Shown one piece after another: positions 17,465 through 24,239 of a stretch of DNA of 64,000 bases; the first letter of the stretch is position 1; each line of letters starts with the position of its first letter. Position numbers and translations under genes: made by a program. Origin of the DNA: Promicromonospora sukumoe. Its GTDB lineage: Bacteria > Actinomycetota > Actinomycetes > Actinomycetales > Cellulomonadaceae. Below the pieces are notes generated by a model. The model was not told the DNA's origin and did no database searches. It saw only the letters and a list, made by a program, of their open reading frames with translations. The stretch is from positions 248,001-312,000 of the forward strand of contig NZ_JACGWV010000003.1 in NCBI RefSeq assembly GCF_014137995.1, read 5' to 3'.

Positions 17465-18060
17465 GTGGGGCCCCTCGGCGTTCGGGTGGGCGACTACGGT
17501 ACAAGGCAGCCTAGGCGCGTAGTAAGGATGAACTATGGAGGCTGTGCCACGAGAAATTTCGCGTGGTGGTGCGCTTCAGGACGTTCGCGCAGGTGGGAAG
17601 CGCAGGCTTCCTGGGGATCGAACCTGGAACTTGCTGCGGATTCCACTCGCGGACGTAAATAATCCGGATCTGCTGTCCGTTGGTAGAGGAGGCACTCTGT
17701 AGACCGTCGAGCCAATCGCCTCGATGACGTCGACCACGCGACGATGCAGGGTGCATCCGGTCGTGATGCCTGCCAGCTGCCTCGCCCCAGTGGGGCATGG
17801 GTGCTTGTCGCGCCGGCTGACGTCGGACTGGTCGGTCGACGTTGGACACCCCGGCCCGGCCATCGCGGCTCGCACCACTCACCCCAGTTGCGGCTGGCCG
17901 CTTTCGGCACGCGCCATCCGAGCGAGCGCGACTTTGCCTCGGCCTCCGTTGCTGCGTGCCTGTTCGCGTATGGGGCCACCAGGTACCGTGTGACTTTCGT
18001 TGTCCGGGGCTAGGGCGATTCCCGACGTACCTACCGGCGGGCGTTTCACCGTCTAGGCCG
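17465..18060. other. Gene-poor stretch with a degenerate tRNA T-arm
   Basis: No gene is supported in this 596-base stretch. At about 17612-17636 the plus strand carries GGGGATCGAACCTGGAAC, which reads on the minus strand as a tRNA T-arm. It matches the 3' part of tRNA-Lys at 23.56 kb at all but one of 18 positions and has the same orientation, but the rest of the cloverleaf cannot be drawn. It may be the far attachment site of an integrated element. A minus-strand frame at 17533-17979 has a vaguely integrase-like start but is not convincing. Confidence 0.4.
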
Positions 18061-18462
18061 CTAGACCACCGACTCGTCCAGTTCGATTACGGGCTTCGGT
18101 GCGTCGAACCGGCGCGAGATCGAGACGCCAGCGAGTCCGGCGGAGGCATACGCCACTTGCATGGAACGTTCCCAGAGCAACGTGTTCGCCTCCACTTCAG
18201 CCACGCGACGGGCTTCCTCGCCCCGAGGTAGATCGGCGTCGTTCTCGAACCTTCGGGCGATGAGCGAGATCTGGTTAGTGATCTCGTAGTTCTCTTCGAG
18301 AATCACGAGTCGGCCTGACACCAGGAACGCGGTGAGGTCCCCAAGCTCCACGATCTCGGGCGTGAGTTCCCACGTGACGTCAGCCTTGCCGTCATTCGCC
18401 TGGTAGCGAAGCGAAGTGCGGAGCGTCAGAAACCTCTCCCAGCGGACGGTGGGCGCGCTCAT
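18061..18462 (-). CDS. Third gene of a toxin-antitoxin operon; possible SecB-like chaperone
   Basis: A 133-residue soluble protein. The order of segments is beta-rich (LRYQANDGKADVTWELTPEI, then LTAFLVSGRLVILEENYEI), followed by a charged helix and a C-terminal LWERSMQVAYASAGLAGVSI that ends in APKPVIEL. SecB-like chaperones have a similar plan: a beta-sheet with long strands, then a helix starting near L(F/Y)PY(A/I)RE and a Pro-containing strand. Rv1957 of the M. tuberculosis TAC operon is about 180 residues, so this one would be short. Its ATG overlaps the antitoxin stop by four bases, which supports a shared function. The SecB assignment is my inference from pattern and context; no diagnostic motif proves it. 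Confidence 0.4.
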   Translation of the reverse strand: MSAPTVRWERFLTLRTSLRYQANDGKADVTWELTPEIVELGDLTAFLVSGRLVILEENYEITNQISLIARRFENDADLPRGEEARRVAEVEANTLLWERSMQVAYASAGLAGVSISRRFDAPKPVIELDESVV

Positions 18463-18830
18463 CGTCCGGCCATGAACTGACGAACGGCAGCTGTTGGATC
18501 GACGTCCGGCTCGGCATCCGCTGTGTCGTGGCCAAGGCGTTCCAGTAGGAGTTGCTCGCGCGTGGTCCAGTCGTACTTCAGAACAACTCCAAGCGCGTTC
18601 GCATACCGCTGCAAGCTGGACCACCGAGGATCGGATCCGAGCCTCTCTAGCCTGGAGACAACCGCGGTGTCGCGGTTCATTCGCTGGGCGACGTCCTTCT
18701 GCAGGAGCCCCATGGTCTTTCGGCGCTCGCGGAGTTGAGCAACTAGTCCGAAGGCGTTCTCGGCCTGCTGCCGTGCAATCGTCATGTCCACGTCATCGGG
18801 GTCCATGTACAGCGGGTCGTTGGCGTCCAT
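18459..18830 (-). CDS. XRE-family antitoxin, HigA-like
   Basis: A 123-residue DNA-binding protein. After about 25 acidic residues it has a Cro/C1 helix-turn-helix at about 33-88: LRERRKTMGLLQKDVAQRMN, then VSRLERLGSDPRWSSLQRYA. The C-terminal 35 residues (ERLGHDTADAEPDVDP and AAVRQFMAGR) form a short extension that could serve as a toxin-binding or chaperone-addiction tail. It lies directly after the RelE/HigB-like gene, the toxin-first order of higBA systems, and its stop overlaps the next start (ATGA). A perfect inverted repeat just upstream is a probable operator for autoregulation. Confidence 0.75.
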   Translation of the reverse strand: MDANDPLYMDPDDVDMTIARQQAENAFGLVAQLRERRKTMGLLQKDVAQRMNRDTAVVSRLERLGSDPRWSSLQRYANALGVVLKYDWTTREQLLLERLGHDTADAEPDVDPTAAVRQFMAGR

Positions 18831-18845
18831 GATTTGAGGTTATCG

Positions 18846-18869
18846 TCCTATGGGGTGTCCGGCATAGGA
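18846..18869 (-). promoter_or_regulatory. Inverted-repeat operator before the antitoxin gene
   Basis: TCCTATG at 18846-18852 and CATAGGA at 18863-18869 form perfect 7-bp arms with a 10-base spacer, centred about 27 bases upstream of the antitoxin start. The arm spacing places half-sites about 17 bp apart, suitable for a dimeric XRE repressor. Its place between toxin and antitoxin suggests the antitoxin has its own autoregulated promoter. Confidence 0.5.
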
Positions 18870-18875
18870 TGAAGA

Positions 18876-19274
18876 TCATGCTTCTGCGCGGCGCGTGCTC
18901 GCCCTGTCGATGTCTTGGTTCTGCGCCCTGCGTTGCTCGTCGACCGAGCCGCGCGGCTTCCGAGCGAGAAGGAGCCCAGTCGCGTGGACCCCGTCGTCGT
19001 GGCTCTCTTCGATGAAGTACAGCCGAAGTTTGGGGCGGGCCTGATCCACTCGGAGCTCATAGAGGAATGGCTCGTCCTCGACGCGGACCAACTGCTTGTA
19101 GTCGGTCCCTTTGGTCAAAGCCCCTCGTTCGAGTCGATCCACCAGGACAGCGACCTGTACCTGTGAGTATCTGTCGCTGGCCAGCAGATCGCGTGCTTCT
19201 TCTTGGGCTTCGCGGTGGACCCACGCGAACTTGCACCCAGTGCCGATAGATCGCAGCGGGCGTGTCGGACTCAC
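18876..19274 (-). CDS. RelE/HigB-like toxin
   Basis: A 132-residue basic protein. The family of ribosome-dependent mRNA interferases is suggested by FLYELRVDQARPKLRLYFI, the conserved LYELR strand and the next Phe/Tyr-rich strand, followed by LLLARKP and a helix with DEQRRAQNQDIDRASTRRAEA-like character at the C-terminus. A helical N-terminal part (REAQEEARDLLASDRYSQVQ) precedes it. This arrangement fits Gp49-like/HigB proteins. The GTG at 19274 is chosen because GAGGAGG lies 8 bases upstream; longer in-frame starts lack a Shine-Dalgarno sequence. It is the first gene of the putative toxin-antitoxin-third gene operon. Catalytic residues cannot be assigned with confidence. Confidence 0.65.
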   Translation of the reverse strand: MSPTRPLRSIGTGCKFAWVHREAQEEARDLLASDRYSQVQVAVLVDRLERGALTKGTDYKQLVRVEDEPFLYELRVDQARPKLRLYFIEESHDDGVHATGLLLARKPRGSVDEQRRAQNQDIDRASTRRAEA

Positions 19275-20146
19275 CCGTTGTGCCTCCTCGCCTCGTTGCG
19301 GTCTTGTACGACCCGTTGCCTGCACTCTCATCAGGCCCGGGGCGTGCGTAGACGCTATGGCGAGGGGTGTGCCTGGGGTAGTTATCTGGGTGAGGATCAC
19401 CCGCACTTCACCTTGTCGAAAAGAGATACCGCTGCCCGAGAGGGCTGCGCCTGCGGGGTGAGTTCGAACGTGACGATGGAAAAGCCGAGGCGCCTCACAG
19501 TCCAGGACGCATCGTGGGCAGCCATGAGTTCCAACCCGTGACGAGCGCGGCGCCAGGGCTCGGTGTGAAGGTGAACTGGCTGCCCGGTGGTGGCTTACCG
19601 CGCCACCGCGGCTTTTGCCTGTCCCTGGGCGTGAGGTTCCCTCGTGATTCTGAGAGCGAAGGAGCAGCTTTGTGGTCCGGAAGGATGGGTGAAGTCGTGG
19701 AAAGTGCTACGACCGGTCGTCCGTTACGGCGTCGAGACTGTGATCTGCGTCGCGGGCAAGGGAAGGTGGTGTTCTGTGGGTGTGCCATGAACGGCACCGC
19801 GACCCTGAGCAGACCACGCGCCCCGGGCGACATATGTACTGCCAGCTCGACGAGCCCGCCGCAGCGGCGAGCTGGTGAGCAACCAAGAGACTGCCCATTC
19901 ATGCCTGGTACGCCGGTGCGCCGACCTCGTCGTCGATGGCTTGTGACGGTGTGCCCAGTACGTGGGTGCTGAGGCCCGCGCTCGGCAGGCCCTGCGACGG
20001 AGTCGTGTCCTCCAAGGCCTTGCGCTGATGCCAAGCTGGACCACCGGGTCGCCCACGATCCGGCTGTTCGATCCCGTGATCGGCTCACGGAACACGGGCA
20101 TCCCTATTTTGGTCCGGCGAGACAATCTCGTCGAGGGAGGTGGACA
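19275..20146. other. Orphan stretch without a supported gene
   Basis: This 872-base stretch is lower in GC than its neighbours and contains only frames that look like chance (Arg/Ser/Pro-rich, no Shine-Dalgarno, no recognisable motif). It probably contains the promoter of the toxin operon at its left end. A small hairpin GTGGC-TTACCGC-GCCAC followed by CGCGGCTTTT occurs near 19590-19615 and could be a weak terminator. It may be decayed mobile DNA. Confidence 0.4.
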
Positions 20147-20674
20147 GTGAACGACACGCTCTGGGGAGTTGCCATCGGCGGTGCTGTCGCGATCGTGTCG
20201 GCGCTGATCACGTCGGTCGTTGGGCCGGCCATGACGGCACGTCATCACCGCGCAAGCTCCCGCGCTGAGCGCTTGCTCTCCGCAGTCGCCGAACTCGATG
20301 ACGCGATGGAGCGCTGGGGCGAAGGTGAGGAGGGATTCAAACCTTTCAGCGAGACCGAGATGGCTGTGACTAACGCACTGCGGCGGCTGGCAAACGCATC
20401 AAACAGTCATGTGCTTCACCTCGCGATCGACAAGGCAGTGGACGACGTGGATGGGGTCGGTGCGGTGATTGGACCCAGCGAGAAGCGCGCGATGTTGCAA
20501 GACGCCGCATTATCTAGTGCTTTCGACTCTGTCTATGGAGCGGCGAGGATCGTGGCTGACATGATCGATCCCCCGGTGTTGCCTGTACGAGTGGTGCGGT
20601 GGGTGCGTCGGAGGCGAAGCCTTCGACGGTGGTGGCTCGCGCAGCGTCGGATAGCCCTCTCTGGCGGCGCGTGA
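20147..20674 (+). CDS. Orphan membrane-anchored protein
   Basis: A 175-residue protein of unknown function. Residues about 5-28 (WGVAIGGAVAIVSALITSVV) form one transmembrane helix at the N-terminus; the rest is helical and soluble, with an acidic first half and a basic, Trp/Arg-rich end (VRRRRSLRRWWLAQRR). The GTG start has an excellent Shine-Dalgarno sequence (GAGGGAGG, 6 bases upstream), which is the main evidence for expression. It lies inside the tRNA-Lys-side accessory segment between the TAC-like operon and a HAD gene. I could not relate it to a known family. Confidence 0.65.
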   Translation: MNDTLWGVAIGGAVAIVSALITSVVGPAMTARHHRASSRAERLLSAVAELDDAMERWGEGEEGFKPFSETEMAVTNALRRLANASNSHVLHLAIDKAVDDVDGVGAVIGPSEKRAMLQDAALSSAFDSVYGAARIVADMIDPPVLPVRVVRWVRRRRSLRRWWLAQRRIALSGGA

Positions 20675-20761
20675 TCGTGCTTATCGGCGTTCGGTGTAAA
20701 ACCCGTTGTCCGCGTGGCGCTGGGCACCATCGCCGGGATCGAGCGGCACTAGGACGGCGAG

Positions 20762-21574
20762 TCAGGGCAAGAGCGACCACAAGGCGCTCGCGGCGCCGTC
20801 GTCGTCGATGGTCCCTGTGATCCGATCTGCGGCCGCGATCACGAACGCCGCCGCGTGGCCCATTGCGATGCCGTCAGCCGCCCAGGTCAGCATCTCGACG
20901 TCGTTCTCGCTGTCGCCGATCGCGACAGTGTGGTGGACGCCGAGGATGGCGCGCACGCGGTCGAGCGCGGTTGCCTTCGAGATCCCGCCTGCGGTGACGT
21001 CTACCCAGTCCGGCCGTGTCGCGATCGCGGTCAGGCCGAGGCCTTGGAGGGCCCACACCAGGCGGTAGGCGGAGGGCCCGTACAGGGCCACTCTCGGCGT
21101 CGGGCGAGCCCAGAGCTCGTTGGGCTGCGTGACGCTGTGCTGGAGGCCGTTGAGCTGGCCAGGTGGGAACGGGATGTTGACTCGGTATCCGACGCCGACA
21201 TCCTCGGTGGCGACTCTGATTCCCGGTACCGTCCGCACGGCTGCTCGGATCGCCGCTTCTGCGTCGACGGTGTGCTGCTCCGTGACCTGGTAGTAGTCGC
21301 CGACCAAGTGCGCTGTGACCGCCCCGTTGGAGGCGACGATCCACACGTCGTCCAGGCCCAGCTCGTGGGCGATGGGGATCGCACCAGCCAGTGAGCGGCC
21401 CGTCGCGAGCACGATGTGGTGTCCCGTCGCCCGCACGGCGCTCGCGGCCCGGCACACCTCGGGGGATATGGGCTGCCCGGTGCGGGCCAGTGTGCCGTCG
21501 ATGTCGCACGCGACGAGCGCTGGTCCCGTGGGCTCCATGCGAGCCGAGGTCCGATGCGGGGTTGCTGAGGTCAT
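20762..21574 (-). CDS. HAD-superfamily (Cof-type) hydrolase
   Basis: A 270-residue cytoplasmic phosphatase. The nucleophile motif is ACDIDGTLA (DxDGT), motif II is VLATGRS, the conserved Lys lies in GGISKATALDRV, and motif IV is AIGDSENDVEML. The cap domain between them is of the C2 type seen in Cof/YidA sugar-phosphate phosphatases. The exact substrate is not predictable. The ATG at 21574 is the first in frame; a later Met at the EPTGPALVACD segment would give a shorter N-terminus. It stands alone downstream of the DUF5753 regulator. Confidence 0.88.
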   Translation of the reverse strand: MTSATPHRTSARMEPTGPALVACDIDGTLARTGQPISPEVCRAASAVRATGHHIVLATGRSLAGAIPIAHELGLDDVWIVASNGAVTAHLVGDYYQVTEQHTVDAEAAIRAAVRTVPGIRVATEDVGVGYRVNIPFPPGQLNGLQHSVTQPNELWARPTPRVALYGPSAYRLVWALQGLGLTAIATRPDWVDVTAGGISKATALDRVRAILGVHHTVAIGDSENDVEMLTWAADGIAMGHAAAFVIAAADRITGTIDDDGAASALWSLLP

Positions 21575-21619
21575 GCGCTGGAGATTATTGACGCCGTATA
21601 GACAGTGCGAGTTACTTTC

Positions 21620-22501
21620 TCACTCTTTCTCGAACTCGCGTCGGCCTTGCTCGATCTGTTCAGCCACGCGGTGCAGGTGTGCTCGGAGTTTCCGGTCGTA
21701 GTCGGCCGTCAGGGCCATCGCGTCGAACACTTTCCCGTAGTGCTCGATCTCCTGCGGCTGCGCCAGGTTGAGTTCAGCGGACAGCGTCTCGAATGTGACC
21801 AGGCGCTCGTCGAGCAGTGCGAACCCGTGCGCCGGTGCGATGGTGAACGGCTTGCCGAAGGGGATCAGCCCGAGCCGAACGTTGGACAGCATTGACAGGG
21901 ACAGCAGGCGGTCGATCTGCGCCAGCATCACCTCCGGCGGGCAGACCGTGTAGAGCAGGACGGCCTCGGTCAGGACGAAGTGGAACGATCGGGCCCCGTC
22001 GTACAGCACCTCCTGGCGCCGCATCCGCGCCACCACACCCTCGTCGATGTCGGCACGCTTGCCCCACATGAGCGCGTTTTGCTCCATGCGCGTGCGCGCG
22101 TAGTCAGGGGTCTGGAGCAGCCCGGGCACGAACGTCGGCTGGAAGGACCGGAACCGCCGAACGTCCATCTCGCGCCGCGCAACGGACTCCTGGACCTGGG
22201 CGAGGCCGGCGCGCATGACCCGCTGCCACTCCTGGTGGCGGGTCTGCAGGGTGTCGAGCGCGAGCAGGACGCCCTCGGTCTCCCGCTCGCTGCCCGTCGC
22301 GCGGCACCAGGCCCGCACGTCGTCGGCCGAAGGTGTCTGGCTGCCGTGTTCCAGCTTGGAGACCTTCGACGGCGGCCAGGACAAACCGTCGGCGAGCTGC
22401 TGGCCCGTGAGGTCGGCAGCTCGCCGCAGGTCTCGCAGCCGGGCGCCCAGCTGGTTGCGAGCGTCGCGGATGTCAGCGCTGATCGAGGAGTTGCGAGGCA
22501 A
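21620..22501 (-). CDS. XRE regulator with DUF5753 (Scr1/WhiJ-like)
   Basis: A 293-residue protein of an actinobacteria-specific family. The N-terminal helix-turn-helix (about 17-72) reads LRDLRRAADLTGQQLADGLS then SKVSKLEHGSQTPSADDV. The DUF5753 domain (about 105-290) has the family hallmark FQPTFVPGLLQTPDYARTRM and later PFGKPFTIAPAHGFALLD. Members are typically paired with small partner genes and act as antitoxin-like or developmental regulators in Streptomyces (WhiJ). The only usable start is a TTG at 22501, which overlaps the upstream DUF6879-like gene by 29 bases, so translation is probably coupled. Confidence 0.88.
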   Translation of the reverse strand: MPRNSSISADIRDARNQLGARLRDLRRAADLTGQQLADGLSWPPSKVSKLEHGSQTPSADDVRAWCRATGSERETEGVLLALDTLQTRHQEWQRVMRAGLAQVQESVARREMDVRRFRSFQPTFVPGLLQTPDYARTRMEQNALMWGKRADIDEGVVARMRRQEVLYDGARSFHFVLTEAVLLYTVCPPEVMLAQIDRLLSLSMLSNVRLGLIPFGKPFTIAPAHGFALLDERLVTFETLSAELNLAQPQEIEHYGKVFDAMALTADYDRKLRAHLHRVAEQIEQGRREFEKE

Positions 22502-23009
22502 AGTCGTCTCTCGTGATGGCGTGGTGCCAGGCGGCGTCGCGCCAGTAGCTCAGCTCGACGAGCTCGGCCGGGTCGGTGACGAGGTCGAAGCCGAGCAGGA
22601 CGTCCTCGTCGTCGAAGTGCATGCGGGCGGCCGTCCGGGAGTCGAACAGCCAGTAGTCGAACTCGGGCAGGCCTGCAGGGACCTGGTCGCGGTCCAGGTA
22701 CCGGATGTCCTCGCCGGCCTCGACGTTCAGCCGGGCCGCCCACGTGCTGTAGCGCGTGTAGTCCGTGGGCGGCAGGGACACGACGCGGACCCGCCGGTAG
22801 AAGCGGCCCTCGTCGGCCGCGGCGCGCACCTTGGCGAGCCACGGGTCGATCCAGGCCATGTCGGTGGTGCCGGTCTCGACCCACTCGCGCAGCGGCTTCT
22901 GGTTGTCGGACGAGCTGTACCGGTCTCGGAGCTCGAGGCGGTACGCCGTGTGCTGGAAGTTGGCGAACAGGTCCCGCCAGACGGGCCCGATCGGCAGTAG
23001 CTCACTCAG
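22473..23009 (-). CDS. DUF6879-like partner protein, apparently with a CTG start
   Basis: A 178-residue protein that begins LSELLPIGPVWRDLFANFQH and continues with TAYRLELRDRYSS, the pattern of DUF6879 proteins that accompany DUF5753 regulators. The rest is Trp/Tyr/Asp-rich and soluble (LFDSRTAARMHFDDEDVLLG). No ATG, GTG or TTG lies near the expected N-terminus; the frame's best start is CTG at 23009, seven bases after GGAGG and overlapping the stop of the gene before it as CTGA. A downstream in-frame Met would delete about 50 conserved residues. Its biochemical role is unknown. Confidence 0.78.
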   Translation of the reverse strand: MSELLPIGPVWRDLFANFQHTAYRLELRDRYSSSDNQKPLREWVETGTTDMAWIDPWLAKVRAAADEGRFYRRVRVVSLPPTDYTRYSTWAARLNVEAGEDIRYLDRDQVPAGLPEFDYWLFDSRTAARMHFDDEDVLLGFDLVTDPAELVELSYWRDAAWHHAITRDDFASQLLDQR

Positions 23010-23239
23010 GACTGCGCCTCCCGCTCCTTGTGCGCGAGGTACATCTCCAGGATCTCCACCGGCACTTCGACGATGTCCTCGTGGCCCGGGATGGTGCCGA
23101 CGTCGGCCAGTGCGTCGCCGTCGGTCACCTTCCAACCCTGGACGAGGAACGTCTTGCGGTCGGTGCGGTCCGTCGCGAACAGGGTGGGCGAGTTGTCCGT
23201 CTCGGAGTTCGGATCCTTGCCGAGAAATCGTGCGCGCAT
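23006..23239 (-). CDS. Small conserved protein of the DUF5753/DUF6879 module
   Basis: A 77-residue soluble protein beginning MRARFLGKDPNSETDNSPTL, then FATDRTDRKTFLVQGWKVTD and an acidic end (EVPVEILEMYLAHKEREAQS). Short proteins with the same RxRFLGKxP...SPTL...VQGWKV pattern are commonly encoded upstream of DUF6879 and DUF5753 genes in actinobacteria. It is the first gene of the three-gene operon, with GAGTGAGG upstream and a four-base overlap with the next start. No function is known. Confidence 0.8.
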   Translation of the reverse strand: MRARFLGKDPNSETDNSPTLFATDRTDRKTFLVQGWKVTDGDALADVGTIPGHEDIVEVPVEILEMYLAHKEREAQS

Positions 23240-23559
23240 CTGCCGGCCTCACTCTTTGCTCGAAAACAAGTGAAAACTTGGTCGGTTCATCCTCTGGCCG
23301 AGAAAGCGTCGCGTCAAGAGCTCGGAGTGAACCAGGACGCGAACAGCGTCCCGCTCCCTTCGGTCCGGAGTGGCAGCGCACCGTCTGGTGGAAGGTCGGC
23401 TGCGGTCGCCAGCGAGAATCGCCCGGGCCCGAGATGTCCCACACCCTCGTGCGGCTTCGATGCGCACTCCTGGGCTGATCGGGGCCCGGCTGCGCCATTC
23501 CTGCGCCATTCACCTGGCCCAGGCTCCGCGGGTCGAACAGAACATGCAGGTGAGAGAGG
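23240..23559. other. Upstream region of the DUF5753 module
   Basis: This 320-base gap lies between the first module gene and the 3' end of tRNA-Lys. It is AT-richer at 23255-23285, where CAAGT-GAAA-ACTTG (23264-23277) forms a perfect small palindrome upstream of the module and is a candidate operator. No coding sequence is supported in the rest. The segment touching the tRNA is where an integrated element would join. Confidence 0.4.
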
Positions 23560-23632
23560 TGGGCCCCCCGGGGATCGAACCCGGAACCCGCGGATTAAAA
23601 GTCCGCTGCTCTGCCAGTTGAGCTAGAGGCCC
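23560..23632 (-). tRNA. tRNA-Lys (TTT)
   Basis: A 73-base cloverleaf on the minus strand: acceptor GGGCCTC with GGGGCCC, D-arm with GCTCAACTGGCAGAGC, anticodon loop CTTTTAA reading TTT, and T-arm CCGGG-TTCGATC-CCCGG. CCA is not encoded. Its 3' end faces the accessory segment at 17.5-23.6 kb, as expected for an integration target. Confidence 0.95.
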
Positions 23633-23854
23633 GCGTGCCCGGCGACCGGACGGCGCGAGTAGAAAGCCTACCGGTCGGTGTCCGGTTGCTGGTCCTACCG
23701 CCCCGGCGGGGCACGATAGGGGCTCCGGCTGCTCCTGTCATGCGCTGTCCCACCCAGTGGGAGATATCGGGTTAAATGCGTCTCACGCTTGCGATGAGGC
23801 AGCGGGCTTGGTTCGGTGGTCTGGACCACGAAGAACCAATGTGAGGAGCTCATC

Positions 23855-24139
23855 GTGCTCACCGTGACTGACAACGCTCGTACCGCCGTCCAGGACCTTG
23901 CTCAGCAGGCCGGAGTGCCGGTCGAGGGTGGTCTGCGCATCGCGCAGGCCTCCGACCAGCCGGGGAACTTCGAGCTCGCGCTGGTTCCGGCGCCCCAGCC
24001 CGACGACCAGGTCGTCGACGCCTCGGGGTCCACCAACGTGTTCGTCGAGGCGCAGGCCGCACCTGCTCTGGAGACGCTGACCCTGGACGCGGACCCGCGT
24101 GCCGAGGGTCCGGGATTCGTTCTCACGCCCACGGCGTGA
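23855..24139 (+). CDS. HesB/IscA-like protein lacking cysteines
   Basis: A 94-residue protein with the fold pattern of A-type Fe-S carriers: VTDNARTAVQDLAQQAGVP, then GLRIA, and a central FELAL strand. It has no cysteine, so the three Cys that bind Fe-S in IscA are missing. This degenerate form is widespread in Actinobacteria and often carried as 'Fe-S assembly protein HesB'; a cluster-carrier role is doubtful. The GTG at 23855 is preceded by GAGGAG. It is monocistronic and followed by a strong hairpin. Confidence 0.8.
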   Translation: MLTVTDNARTAVQDLAQQAGVPVEGGLRIAQASDQPGNFELALVPAPQPDDQVVDASGSTNVFVEAQAAPALETLTLDADPRAEGPGFVLTPTA

Positions 24140-24174
24140 CACCCGACGCCCTGGACAGGGGCGTCGAACAGCGG

Positions 24175-24217
24175 AGCGCCCCCGGGGCCACCTGTCAGGT
24201 GGCCGTCCGGGGGCGCT
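24175..24217. terminator. Compound stem-loop between convergent genes
   Basis: An outer 11-bp stem (24175-24185 with 24207-24217) encloses a second stem GGCCACC/GGTGGCC around TGTCA. It separates the HesB-like gene from the convergent M50B-like gene. Confidence 0.65.
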
Positions 24218-24239
24218 TCGTCGTGTCAGCAGCGAGGGG

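Noticed and set aside
17600..17700. A complete tRNA on the minus strand
   Set aside because: Only the T-arm is convincing. Acceptor, D-arm and anticodon stem cannot be paired, so it is described as a degenerate T-arm.
19495..20088. A 197-codon minus-strand frame in the orphan stretch
   Set aside because: Ser/Arg/Pro-rich with no motif or ribosome binding site, and it overlaps equally poor frames on the other strand.
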